A stretch of 64,000 bases of DNA, from assembly GCF_002002725.1 (NCBI RefSeq), contig NZ_MUNW01000039.1, positions 49,883 through 113,882 of the forward strand, in the 5' to 3' direction. The position numbers and the translations under genes are program-made. This DNA is from Sinorhizobium sp. A49 (lineage in GTDB: Bacteria; Pseudomonadota; Alphaproteobacteria; Rhizobiales; Rhizobiaceae). Under the pieces are notes generated by a model that was not told the DNA's origin, did no database searches, and was given only the letters and a program-made list of their open reading frames with translations. Of the stretch, positions 27,188 to 35,592 are shown one piece after another (within the stretch, counting starts at the first letter, position 1; each line of letters opens with the position of its first letter).

Positions 27188-27568
27188 ATGCTGGATTTGA
27201 AAGCTTTTCGGACGCTTCAGAGTGAAGCCGAGTATGACGCCGCATTGAAGGAAGTTCGGCCGTATTTCGAGAACGAGCCCGATGAAGGCTCTGAGGAAGC
27301 TGCGCACTTTGATGCGCTTGTTCTTCTGATCGAACAATACGAAGGCAAGCACTATCCGATCCCGACGGCGAGCCCGGTTGAGGTGGTGAAATCGGTGATG
27401 GCTGCGAATAATTACACGCGCGCCGATCTCGTGGCGGTTATTGGCTCGAAAGCACGGGCGGCCGATCTTCTGAACGGCAAGCGGGAAATCAATCTGGATC
27501 AGATTCGAAAGCTCAGCAAAGAATGGAACATTCCGGCTGGCTCACTTATCGGCGACGTCGCTGCTTAA
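27188..27568 (+). CDS. higA: HigA-type antitoxin with XRE domain
   Basis: This 126-residue antitoxin has an acidic N-terminal toxin-binding half (AEYDAALKEVRPYFENEPDEGS) and a C-terminal helix-turn-helix (NYTRADLVAVIGSKARAADLLNGKREINLDQIRKL, shown in outline). It neutralises HigB and represses the operon through the two dyads at 26797-26839. AAAGGA about seven bases before ATG 27188 is the ribosome binding site. Confidence 0.88.
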   Translation: MLDLKAFRTLQSEAEYDAALKEVRPYFENEPDEGSEEAAHFDALVLLIEQYEGKHYPIPTASPVEVVKSVMAANNYTRADLVAVIGSKARAADLLNGKREINLDQIRKLSKEWNIPAGSLIGDVAA

Positions 27569-27627
27569 GGCTTACACCAACTTCAGTAGCTGAACCGTGC
27601 CCGCGCCCTGCGCTCTTTGCGCACGAC

Positions 27628-27885
27628 CTACATGTCCAAACCCAGTCCCTTTTTCAGTCCGCGGGTGAGTTTGTACACCCGACTGAGTTCTGCCCGGTTG
27701 GCCCGCTCCGTTACGCGGGCGACGTCCTTGTTGTGCTCGCTCATCGGCTCATCTCGAGATCCCAGCCTGCCGAGCGCGTTTTTGATTTCCCGCGGATCTG
27801 AATGACCGAACCGCTGCTCCAGGGAATGAACGATCGTCTTTGCCCCCTCAAGGGCTTCTAGCCAATCTCGTCGGCGCTACGGGCG
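27628..27885 (-). pseudogene. Unrecognised gene fragment with coding character
   Basis: An open frame reading RRDWLEALEGAKTIVHSLEQ, then NALGRLGSRDEPMSEHNKDV and RAELSRVYKLTRGLKKGLG, ends at TAG 27628-27630. It has no start codon before an in-frame stop near 27886. The charged helical content suggests the tail of a larger protein, possibly from a conjugation or mobile element. I cannot name it. Confidence 0.35.
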
Positions 27886-27897
27886 TAGGACATGTGT

Positions 27898-27955
27898 TTC
27901 GGCGTGGCATTTGACCCCACCATCGGTGCCGAAGGCTGACCCCCGCCACGCCGAA
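27898..27955. repeat. Inverted repeat TTCGGCGTGGC ... GCCACGCCGAA
   Basis: Two perfect 11-base arms (27898-27908 and 27945-27955) are separated by 36 bases. They bracket TTTGACCCC-like sequence often seen near ends of IS21-type elements, so this may be the end of a lost element. Confidence 0.4.
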
Positions 27956-28328
27956 GAAACGGCAAATTGATCAGCGTGTTAACCTGTACCAACCGGGGTC
28001 AGTCTTCCGCGCCGAAAGGGGACAAACTTCAATGCTTAATCACACACGAGATTGGCAAAGTTGAACCACCGGGAAGAAAGCGAGCAATTCTTCGCCTTGA
28101 GAGGAATCGAACCGCCGACTGTTCGATTTGCAACTACTCACCGCCAAGTTTTCAGACCACTCCTACTCGCCATGTGTTCAAGCGCCACGGGATAGCTGCC
28201 CGGATGGGTGAAGAGTCGACAGGGGCTTCAGTTCTGCCGACAGACCGGTCCGCAGGGGACGCTCACCCGACTTCTACTTTGATTCCGACGCATGCGGTCA
28301 ATCCTGAATTGACAAATTTGGCGCCCTG
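27956..28328. other. Gene-free stretch before the AbiE operon
   Basis: No convincing frame is present. A GGTTCGATTCC-like element (minus strand, about 28100-28113) recalls a tRNA T-loop, but the flanking stems do not pair, so no tRNA is called. Confidence 0.4.
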
Positions 28329-28359
28329 TAAAGTTGGAGTCGCACGAACTTTAACTTTA
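28329..28359. promoter_or_regulatory. Putative AbiEi operator: TAAAGTT and two AACTTTA repeats
   Basis: TAAAGTT (28329-28335) faces two overlapping AACTTTA copies (28347-28353 and 28353-28359), ending four bases before the abiEi start. AbiEi antitoxins are known to repress their own operon through inverted repeats in the promoter. Confidence 0.5.
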
Positions 28360-28363
28360 TGCC

Positions 28364-29221
28364 ATGATGTCAAACATGAGTGGACAATCAGAGACAAAGC
28401 TAAAGCAGCTTCTCCAGCAAGTCCCCCCTGGCTTCCTGGTGGATTCGGGGTGGATGGCGCGTCATGCCATCTCGCGGCAGTCCGTCTCAGGCTATGTCAA
28501 ACAGGGCTGGCTCGAGCCGGTCATGTCGGGTGTGTACCGCCGCCCGTTTTCCTCGGACACCAATCCAGAAGCCGTCGGAGGCTGGAAAATACCCCTGCTC
28601 TCGGCCGTCTGGCTCATGCGGCATGAATTTCATGTCGGCGGGGCGAGCTCGCTATCCTTGCGGGGACATGCTCATTACCTGTCGTTCGGCGGCGAATTCG
28701 CCCTCTATCTGTACGGATCTGATATCCCGCCATGGCTATCGAAGCTGCAGACGGACGCCGAGGTGAAGACCAGGAGCAACGTCCTGTTTGGCGAAAGAGT
28801 GGTCGGCGTCGAAAACGCAGATTTCGACCTATCCAACGACGAGGATCCGGAGCTGGCACAGAGTCCGTGGCGCTGGCCGATGCCGATGTCCTCTCCCGAA
28901 CGCGCGATCCTCGAAATGCTCGACGAGGTCCCAAAGGGAGAAAGCTTCCACAAGGTGGACGTGGCGTTCGAGAGCCTCGCCAATCTGCGCCCGAGACTGC
29001 TGACGACGCTCCTCACCCTCTGCCGGAGCGTCAAAACCAAGCGCCTCTTCTTCGTGTTTGCCGACAAGCACAATCATGCCTGGCGTCGGCACATCGACAT
29101 CTCATCCGTCGATCTCGGCAAGGGCGACCGGGCGCTGACGCCGGGCGGCCGGCTGCACCCGATCTATCGCATCACAGTCCCGGCCGACTTGATACCAAAG
29201 GAGGCCCCGGATGGCCCGTGA
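28364..29221 (+). CDS. abiEi: AbiEi-type antitoxin / transcriptional regulator
   Basis: This 285-residue protein has an N-terminal winged helix (FLVDSGWMARHAISRQSVSGYVKQGWLEPV in outline, about residues 27-56, followed by GVYRRP), the usual AbiEi DNA-binding start, and a larger C-terminal domain (SSPERAILEMLDEVP). It represses the operon and counters AbiEii in type IV toxin-antitoxin systems. Starts at 28364, 28367 or 28376 (MSGQSETKLK) are all possible. It overlaps the next gene by 11 bases. AbiE loci act as phage abortive-infection or plasmid-maintenance modules. Confidence 0.82.
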   Translation: MMSNMSGQSETKLKQLLQQVPPGFLVDSGWMARHAISRQSVSGYVKQGWLEPVMSGVYRRPFSSDTNPEAVGGWKIPLLSAVWLMRHEFHVGGASSLSLRGHAHYLSFGGEFALYLYGSDIPPWLSKLQTDAEVKTRSNVLFGERVVGVENADFDLSNDEDPELAQSPWRWPMPMSSPERAILEMLDEVPKGESFHKVDVAFESLANLRPRLLTTLLTLCRSVKTKRLFFVFADKHNHAWRRHIDISSVDLGKGDRALTPGGRLHPIYRITVPADLIPKEAPDGP

Positions 29222-30161
29222 ACAATACATGCGCCAGGTCGATCTCCTGGTGCGGACCCTTCCTTTCATCGCCCGTCACGAGGCCTTCGCCCTGAAGGGC
29301 GGGACCGCGATCAACCTCTTCTATCGCGACATGCCGCGGCTCTCGGTCGATATCGACCTGACCTACCTGCCGATCGAGGACCGTGAAACGACGCTGAAGA
29401 ACATCGACACGACACTGGAGCACATCCGCGAAGACTTGATGCGCAATCTGCGCGGTGTGAGCGTCCAGCGGATCGCCGGCGGCGGAAACAACGACACGCG
29501 CGTTCTCGTCCGACAGGGAAATGCCGAGATCAAGATCGAGACGTCACCCGTTGCGCGCGGAACCGTGCATCCGACCGAACGCCGACGTGTCAGTGCAGCG
29601 GTAGAGGACGCATTCGGTTTCGCCGAGATGCAGGTCGTCTCGTTCGAGGACCTGTTCGGCGGAAAGCTGCACGCGGCCGTGGACCGGCAGCATCCGCGAG
29701 ACCTGTTCGATGTGAAACTGCTCTATGAAAACGAGGGGCTGACCGACGCCCTGTTCCGGACTTTCCTGATCTATGTCGCCAGCTCAGGGCGCCCGCCGCA
29801 CGAGTTGGTCAGGCCTTCGCTCGCAGACCTCGACGAAGCCTTCGTGAAGGAGTTCGAGGGGATGACGATCGTGCCCGTCGGCCTCGACGCTCTGAAGGCA
29901 GCGAGGACCCGGATGATGGCGGATATCCTCGCACGGCTCGACGACAAGGCGATGCGTTTCCTGCTGTCACTCCACGACGGCGAACCAGATTTCAAGGCAA
30001 TCGGCCTGCCCCAGGCAGCGGAGCTGCCCGCCGTCCGCTGGAAGCTGCTCAACCTCGAAAAGCTGAAAACCCAGAATCCAGAGAAACATGCTGAGCAGCG
30101 GCGTGAGATCGAGGAGATCGCGTCACAGGCTCGCAAGAACTCCACGGGGAGTAAGAACTAA
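29211..30161 (+). CDS. abiEii: AbiEii-type nucleotidyltransferase toxin
   Basis: This 316-residue nucleotidyltransferase-fold toxin has motif I GGTAIN (30-35), the metal-binding RLSVDIDL (S45, D47, D49), a lysine motif (EIKIETSPV) and PRDLFDVKLL, the usual late motif of AbiEii. AbiEii-family toxins act as nucleotidyltransferases; several modify the 3' end of tRNA. All key acidic residues are present, so it should be active. It is translationally coupled to abiEi and followed after only three bases by the HEPN/Toprim gene. Confidence 0.85.
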   Translation: MAREQYMRQVDLLVRTLPFIARHEAFALKGGTAINLFYRDMPRLSVDIDLTYLPIEDRETTLKNIDTTLEHIREDLMRNLRGVSVQRIAGGGNNDTRVLVRQGNAEIKIETSPVARGTVHPTERRRVSAAVEDAFGFAEMQVVSFEDLFGGKLHAAVDRQHPRDLFDVKLLYENEGLTDALFRTFLIYVASSGRPPHELVRPSLADLDEAFVKEFEGMTIVPVGLDALKAARTRMMADILARLDDKAMRFLLSLHDGEPDFKAIGLPQAAELPAVRWKLLNLEKLKTQNPEKHAEQRREIEEIASQARKNSTGSKN

Positions 30162-30164
30162 CCT

Positions 30165-31460
30165 ATGGGTAAGTCGATTGAACTGATGGTGAGTGGCGTC
30201 TCCCTCGACTACGCCAAGAACAATATGGGGTACGATTACGGTTACCTTTTTCAGAGCGATGATTTGGCTCGTCGGCCGTGCGACGGCATAAACTACGAGT
30301 ACTATGCTGCTCATCCTGACAAGGAGGACGACCTCGCGGAGAGCGAGCTTTCCTTCGTTCGCCCGCTGTCGCGCGTCGTTCCGAGGTTACAGATCCTTGG
30401 CCATAGCTTAGCGGCCGCTAGGTCGGAGTACGAGGCTCTCGCGGCCGAGTCAGCCCGCATTTCCGAAATGGTGTGGGACGAACAAAGGACGGAACCCCTC
30501 ACCTTTGAGGAATTCTGCGCAGTCGCCAACCAGTTCCCCCTGATGAGCCTTGCGCAGGGCTATGTGGAAAACGAGACCGCCGACCGTGACATCCTTTCGC
30601 AAGGGCGCTTTGCCGACCATGCGGAAAGATTTGCCCGTATTCCCTGGAACGAGAATTCAGACTCGTATTGGTCCGAGGCAAGCTACCTGTCGGCGAAGGT
30701 CTGCATCCTCAGCGCCGCTTCCATGCTGTTGATCTTCGCCCAGGATCCGCGGAATGCGGATGCCGAGGTGATATGGCAGTTCGGCAATATCGTGACTGCG
30801 GGCTGGGTCGAGCGAGAGGCCTTTGTCGCTGGCGCGGATCGAGATCAGACGATCCTGGTCGCGACAGAAGGCGCGTCAGATGCTCGTATCCTGCGCCGCG
30901 CGCTCGAGCTCCTTCGGCCTGACGTTGCAGATTTCTTCCGCTTTATCGACGGCGATGAGCGGCATCACTTTTGGGGCACCGGCAATCTGGTCCGGTTTGC
31001 CGAGGGGCTGGTCCGGATAGACATCCAGAACCAAGTGCTCTTCGTGCTCGACAACGATGCAGAGGGGATCGATGCGTACCGGAAGCTCAAGGAGTTGAAG
31101 ATGCCGGCGAACCTGCGCAGCATGGTATTGCCTGATGTCGAAGAACTGAGGAGATTTCCTGCGCTTGGCCCGGAGGGGCTCAGCAACGGCGATATCAACG
31201 GTCGCGCTGCGGCGATCGAATGCTACCTCGACCTAAATTTGCCGGACTATCCGCCGGCGCAGGTGATCTGGAGCAATTTCAAGCGCGAGATAGGATTGTG
31301 GCACGGCGCCTTGGAGCACAGGGAATCCTATGTCCGCCATTTCATGAAACAGGACGCCACGGCGCTGACATCTGGCAAATACGACCTGTCCAAGCTCGAT
31401 CAGGTCTTAGAGGCGTTGGTTGCTGAGGTTTCCCTGCTAAGCGCGGCAGACCCGCACTGA
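30165..31460 (+). CDS. HEPN/Toprim-associated domain protein, candidate nuclease effector
   Basis: This 431-residue protein opens MGKSIELMVSGVSLDYAKNN followed by GYLFQSDDL, the hallmark of the HEPN/Toprim N-terminal domain. Residues about 228-330 form a Toprim fold with the catalytic glutamate E235 (TEGASD) and the acidic pair D296/D298 (VLDNDAEG). Proteins of this class are predicted nucleases in immune or stress systems; the exact reaction is not established. It starts four bases after abiEii and ends the operon, so it is probably co-expressed with the AbiE pair. It has no signal peptide or membrane segment. Confidence 0.75.
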   Translation: MGKSIELMVSGVSLDYAKNNMGYDYGYLFQSDDLARRPCDGINYEYYAAHPDKEDDLAESELSFVRPLSRVVPRLQILGHSLAAARSEYEALAAESARISEMVWDEQRTEPLTFEEFCAVANQFPLMSLAQGYVENETADRDILSQGRFADHAERFARIPWNENSDSYWSEASYLSAKVCILSAASMLLIFAQDPRNADAEVIWQFGNIVTAGWVEREAFVAGADRDQTILVATEGASDARILRRALELLRPDVADFFRFIDGDERHHFWGTGNLVRFAEGLVRIDIQNQVLFVLDNDAEGIDAYRKLKELKMPANLRSMVLPDVEELRRFPALGPEGLSNGDINGRAAAIECYLDLNLPDYPPAQVIWSNFKREIGLWHGALEHRESYVRHFMKQDATALTSGKYDLSKLDQVLEALVAEVSLLSAADPH

Positions 31461-31533
31461 CCTCAAGGGGAGCGGGAAAAAGGTGGGGGTAAGAATCTTC
31501 GGGTAATCGAGGCCTTTTCGGAAGGGGCACTAG

Positions 31534-31959
31534 TTGACAGCGCAATTGAGGATGAACGTTTGGGTCGAGCTTGTCGGGGTCGATGGCGTTGCGAAACGTC
31601 GGGAAATCGCAATCGTCGAACGGATTGTCGATGGAGCGCGCCTCGATGACCTCGGCCTCTCCCTGAGAGACGGCAAGGTGATACAGCGCCGTCTGCAGGA
31701 GGAGCTGACACAGTTTCAGGCGGATCAAGCCGGTCAGCAGGATCGGAAATGTCATGACTGCAACCGCCTTCGCGGGGTTCATGATTACAGATTTCGTACG
31801 GTCCATTCGCTCTTCGGACTTTGTCGTGTGCGCGTGCCCCGATTGCGCAGCTGCGCGTGCGGCAAGAACCGGGCTCGCCATATCCAGCTCCACTTCAATT
31901 TGCCGTTTCGGCGGCGTGGGGTCGCGGGACGATCCGACGCGGCCTCCAGCAGTAACTAG
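31534..31959 (+). pseudogene. ISKra4-type transposase, N-terminal fragment
   Basis: LGLSLRDGKVIQRRLQEEL, TQFQADQAGQQDRKCHDCNR and VHDYRFRTVHSLFGLCRVRV with PRLRSCACG match the zinc-ribbon-like N-terminal part of ISKra4-type transposases. After about 31870 the sequence loses similarity, so only the first quarter remains. It marks the right edge of the defence island. Confidence 0.6.
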
Positions 31960-32273
31960 CGCGCAAGCCTCGCTTGTTTAGGTGCAGTTGATCGCTAACG
32001 GTTATGAGGCAGATTCATGGATGGAGCAGCGACTCTCGTTCGCGTTGCCTCCGGGCCTCACCCCCTGAGGCTCAGGGTGCCAGCTCTTTGTGAACTCGAG
32101 AGATGCGACCGGCACGGAAATAGGCCATCCCGGTCAGTGGACGAGGGTTCGGAATTGTGACCAGTTAAGGCGACGCGACCATCGCGACGGCACGTTCCGC
32201 GTGGCCGCCGGCGACGGGTCTAAACACGTCGCCGCCAGCACTCATGATCGACTGTCCAAAGCCGCGGCGAAGC
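31960..32273. other. Gene-free stretch at the island edge
   Basis: No supported coding frame, RNA gene or clear repeat is seen here. Confidence 0.4.
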
Positions 32274-32720
32274 CTAGCGTTGGTCGTCCATGTCGGCGAG
32301 CTTGCGCACCCGGCGGCGGAAGTCCTCGTCCGTCGAGAATTCGGCCCTGAGGTACGCATCGACCAGATCCGTGGCGAGCCATGCGCCGACGATCTGTGCG
32401 CCGATGCACATGACGTTCACATCGTCGTGCTCCACCGACTGGTGCGCGGAGTGGACGTCGTGGCAAACTGCCGCGCGGATGCCCTTGACCTTGTTCGCCG
32501 CAATCGAGGCCCCGACACCGGTACCGCAGACGAGCAGGCCGCGTTCGGCCGTTCCGGCGATGATGGAAGCAGTCACGTTCTTCGCGACATCCGGGAAGTC
32601 GACGGGATTCGGATCATAGGAGCCGACATCCACGACCTCGTGGCCGAGGGACTTGATGTGCTCCACGATGGTGGACTTGAGCGGAAAGCCGGCGTGGTCC
32701 GAGCCGATGACGATGCGCAT
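32274..32720 (-). CDS. rpiB: RpiB/LacAB family sugar-phosphate isomerase
   Basis: This 148-residue protein has the RpiB motifs SDHAGFPLK at the N terminus, the catalytic cysteine C65 in CGTGVGASIAANK and a late GAQIVGAWLA block. RpiB interconverts ribose 5-phosphate and ribulose 5-phosphate; rhizobial paralogs also isomerise tetrulose phosphates in erythritol pathways. It is the last gene of the TRAP operon, so its substrate is probably derived from the imported compound. A dedicated catabolic isomerase is more likely than the housekeeping one. Confidence 0.85.
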   Translation of the reverse strand: MRIVIGSDHAGFPLKSTIVEHIKSLGHEVVDVGSYDPNPVDFPDVAKNVTASIIAGTAERGLLVCGTGVGASIAANKVKGIRAAVCHDVHSAHQSVEHDDVNVMCIGAQIVGAWLATDLVDAYLRAEFSTDEDFRRRVRKLADMDDQR

Positions 32721-32735
32721 TTTTGGTTCTCCAGG

Positions 32736-34013
32736 TTATTGAGCAATCAGGCGAGGCAGCCACAGCGTGAAATCCTTCGCGAAGGTCAGGATCATCAGTG
32801 TGGACAGGAGCGGGATATAGAAGGGCAGCAGGGCGCGCAGGAGCTGTCGAACCGACACCTTGGCAATGTCCGAAACAAGAAACAGCGACAGACCCATGGG
32901 TGGTGTCAACAGGCCCAGCATCAGGTTGAAGATCGTCACGATGCCGAGCTGGACGGGGTCGACGCCGGCCAGCACCAGCGGTGGGGCGATGATCGGAACC
33001 AGAAGCAGCGTTGCCGTGGTGGAATCGAGGAACATGCCGGCAACGAAGAAGATGAGGTTGGCTATGATCAGCAGCATCAGCGGATCGTTCGACAGCCCCA
33101 GAAGTGCTGCCGCGAAGGTCTGGGGAACCTGCTCAACCGCCAGGATCCAGCCGAACAGCGCCGCAGACGCCACGATGATGAGAATGGCGCTGGAACTGCG
33201 GGCCGTCAGCACGGCCGAATTCCACAGGTGCGCGAAGGTCAGTTCGCGATAGAACACGGCGCTGATGAATATGACGTAGACTGCCGTGATCGCTGCGGCC
33301 TCGGTAGGCGTGAAGGCGCCGGCGATCATTCCACCGACCATCAGCACAGGCGCGACGATGGCGGGCAGAGCAGGCAGCAGCGCCTTCAAGATTTCGCCCG
33401 GGGTGGACCAGCGCCCTGCGCGCGGATGCTTGTGGCGCAGGGCCACGACCAGGACGGTCAGCATGAGAAGGATCGTACAGACGATGGCCGGCATGATACC
33501 GGCGACCAGCAACTGGACGATGGAGACGCTGGTGACCGAGCCATAGACGATCAGCGGGATTGAGGGCGGAAAGATCGGTCCGAGCGTGGCGGACGCTGCG
33601 GTCACCGCGCCGGCGAAGGCCGGGTTGAAGCCGCGTTTTTTCATGGCGTCGATCTCGATGCGGCCGAGGCCGCCGATATCGGCAAGCGCGGCGCCCGACA
33701 TGCCGGAAAACACCAGGCTGCCGAAGACATTCACCTGCGCCAGGCCGCCGGGGATCCGACCGACCAGGGTGTAGGCGAACCGGAAAATGCGGTCTGTGAT
33801 ACCGGAAAGGTTCATGAGGTTGCCGACAAAAATGAAAAGCGGCACTGCGACGAGCGGGAAGGAATCTAGCGCATAGGTTATTCGCTGCGCCAGCAGCCCA
33901 AACGGCAGCCCCTCGATGAGCACGTAGGCGATGGACGGCAACAGGATGGCATAAACGACCGGAAAGCCGAGAATGAAGAGGCCCAAAAAGGCGACGACGA
34001 CCAGAAAACCCAT
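32736..34013 (-). CDS. dctM: TRAP transporter large permease (DctM)
   Basis: This 425-residue integral membrane protein has about twelve hydrophobic segments and the DctM signatures SIAYVLIEG, VNVFGSLVFSGMSGAALADIGGLG (in part) and GAVTAASATLGPIFPPSIPL (20 residues). It is the sodium-coupled transport subunit of a TRAP system for an organic acid or sugar acid. It starts 10 bases after dctQ. Confidence 0.93.
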   Translation of the reverse strand: MGFLVVVAFLGLFILGFPVVYAILLPSIAYVLIEGLPFGLLAQRITYALDSFPLVAVPLFIFVGNLMNLSGITDRIFRFAYTLVGRIPGGLAQVNVFGSLVFSGMSGAALADIGGLGRIEIDAMKKRGFNPAFAGAVTAASATLGPIFPPSIPLIVYGSVTSVSIVQLLVAGIMPAIVCTILLMLTVLVVALRHKHPRAGRWSTPGEILKALLPALPAIVAPVLMVGGMIAGAFTPTEAAAITAVYVIFISAVFYRELTFAHLWNSAVLTARSSSAILIIVASAALFGWILAVEQVPQTFAAALLGLSNDPLMLLIIANLIFFVAGMFLDSTTATLLLVPIIAPPLVLAGVDPVQLGIVTIFNLMLGLLTPPMGLSLFLVSDIAKVSVRQLLRALLPFYIPLLSTLMILTFAKDFTLWLPRLIAQ

Positions 34014-34023
34014 GGGACGCTCC

Positions 34024-34491
34024 TCAGACTGCGATATTCTTGTCCGCCTGCGGCGGCTTGCGCAGGTGGATCAGATGGACCAGCGCTGCGCCGGCGAAGC
34101 CGAACAGCGTGGCTCCTAGGAAAATCCAGAACGGGATGCCCAACGTCGGCGTGGCATTCGAGAGGTTCTTCGAGATGTTCGTGGCCGTGACCCAGGCCAG
34201 AAATCCGGTGATTGCAATTGCGCTGACGGAAATGCTGACATTGACGATCGCGCGCAGTTTTGCGGGCAGGCTGGCCTTGATCTCCCCCATGACGATGTTC
34301 TCGCCGTTCTCCACGACAAGCGGATAAGCGCAGAAGACGAGGCAGATCAGAAGGAAGCGCGTCAGTTCCTCCGCCCCGATGAAGGGCAGGGTGAAGACGT
34401 TGCGCATGACAACCTGCGCGGTCGGCACCAGTACCAGGCCCGCGACGAGCACGGCGACGATCGCGGTCAGGACGCGTTCGGGCAAGCGCAT
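34024..34491 (-). CDS. dctQ: TRAP transporter small permease (DctQ)
   Basis: This 155-residue four-helix membrane protein has helices around LTAIVAVLVAGLVLVP, ELTRFLLICLVFCAYPLVV, SISVSAIAITGFLAWV and IFLGATLFGFAGAALVH. The second contains the conserved EELTRFLL motif. It supports DctM and docks the binding protein. ATG 34491 (MRLPERVLTA) is chosen; the upstream extension has no membrane-protein character. Confidence 0.9.
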   Translation of the reverse strand: MRLPERVLTAIVAVLVAGLVLVPTAQVVMRNVFTLPFIGAEELTRFLLICLVFCAYPLVVENGENIVMGEIKASLPAKLRAIVNVSISVSAIAITGFLAWVTATNISKNLSNATPTLGIPFWIFLGATLFGFAGAALVHLIHLRKPPQADKNIAV

Positions 34492-34525
34492 CTTGCTAAC
34501 TCCTATGCGGAATATGGGAATTTGT

Positions 34526-34554
34526 CGCAGGGGCGTCGCATGTCCGCCCCTGCG
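34526..34554 (-). terminator. Stem-loop between TRAP binding-protein and permease genes
   Basis: CGCAGGGGCG and CGCCCCTGCG form a perfect 10-bp stem around a 9-base loop. It follows the dctP stop (34565) and precedes dctQ, which would lower permease expression relative to the binding protein. Confidence 0.6.
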
Positions 34555-34564
34555 CTGCCGATGG

Positions 34565-35557
34565 TTACTCAACGGCCTCGATCTGGGCGATCAGCGGCTC
34601 GAAGTTCGGAAAGTCCTGCTTGATCTGGGCGCTCACCTTCTCGCGGAAGGTCGCAACGTCCAGCCCATCGGCTTCAGTGATCACCGTCATGCCCCGGCCC
34701 TTGAGGTCCTCGACCAGTTTGGCTTCAGCCTCTGTTGCCATCTGCAAGGACTTCTCCGCCTCATCGTCCAGCACCTTGGTGATCGCGGCACGCTGCTCCT
34801 CGCTCATGCCCTGCCAGATTTCCTCGTTGATGAAGACAGCCAGCACGGCCCGCATGTGGCCGGTCATCGAAAGATGCGACTGGACCTCGTTGAGGTTGTT
34901 GGATGCTATCATCGTCAACGGGTTCTCCTGTCCGACGACGACCCCGGTCATTAGGGCGGTCGGAAGCTCGGCGACCTCGACCGGCGTGGGAATGGCGCCG
35001 AAGCCCTTTACCATGGAGACCCAAAGTTCGAGCGGCACTGCGCGGAATGGCTTGCCGGCGAGATCGGCCGGTGTCTTGACCGGAAAGTTTGATGATATAT
35101 GCCGGTCGCCGCGATAAATGCGGCCGATGATGCGTACACCCTGGGCAATCAGCTTTTCATTGACCGCTTGCAGGGCCGGCGATGTGTCCGGATCGGTCGC
35201 CGCCAGCGCATGGGCGCCGTCACGATAGATGAAAGGCGCGTTGAACACCGCGACTTCCGGCACGAGACGGGCAAGCGAAGCGAAGTCGTGATGGCCCATG
35301 GAGATGGACCCCATGCGCACGCCATCGACCATCTCGGCAACGCCGCCAAGCTGACTGGCCGGATAGACCGTGACCGTGACGTCGCCATTGGTCGCGGCCT
35401 TGATCGCTTCCGCAGCCTGAGCCGCGTAGACCGTCTGAATGTCTCCTTCGGCGCCGACATGCGCATAGCGCAGTTCGGCGGCCATCGCGGTGACGGCGGC
35501 GAGTGATGTTCCCAGGGCCACCGCTATTATGGCGCCCAGTTTCAGTATGTTCAGCAT
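34565..35557 (-). CDS. dctP: TRAP transporter substrate-binding protein (DctP)
   Basis: This 330-residue periplasmic receptor has a signal peptide (LGAIIAVALGTSLAAVTAMAAE) and DctP-family blocks (FNAPFIYRDGAHALA, PADLAGKPFRAVPLELWVSM, GVVVGQENPLTMIASNNLNE). The arginine that pairs with the substrate carboxylate is probably in GKPFRAVP. AAGGAGGAGG before ATG 35557 is a strong ribosome binding site. It is the first transport gene after the GntR regulator, 36 bases downstream of it. Confidence 0.92.
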   Translation of the reverse strand: MLNILKLGAIIAVALGTSLAAVTAMAAELRYAHVGAEGDIQTVYAAQAAEAIKAATNGDVTVTVYPASQLGGVAEMVDGVRMGSISMGHHDFASLARLVPEVAVFNAPFIYRDGAHALAATDPDTSPALQAVNEKLIAQGVRIIGRIYRGDRHISSNFPVKTPADLAGKPFRAVPLELWVSMVKGFGAIPTPVEVAELPTALMTGVVVGQENPLTMIASNNLNEVQSHLSMTGHMRAVLAVFINEEIWQGMSEEQRAAITKVLDDEAEKSLQMATEAEAKLVEDLKGRGMTVITEADGLDVATFREKVSAQIKQDFPNFEPLIAQIEAVE

Positions 35558-35592
35558 TTTTTCCTCCTCCTTGGATAAAAGACTGATTTGCC

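Noticed and set aside
28086..28140. tRNA-like T-loop (GGTTCGATTCC on the minus strand)
   Set aside because: The five-base T-stem arms do not pair and no acceptor stem or full cloverleaf can be drawn; at most a decayed tRNA end or attachment-site remnant.
31342..31893. A 183-codon minus-strand frame
   Set aside because: It is antisense to both the HEPN/Toprim gene end and the ISKra4 fragment; those have family support.
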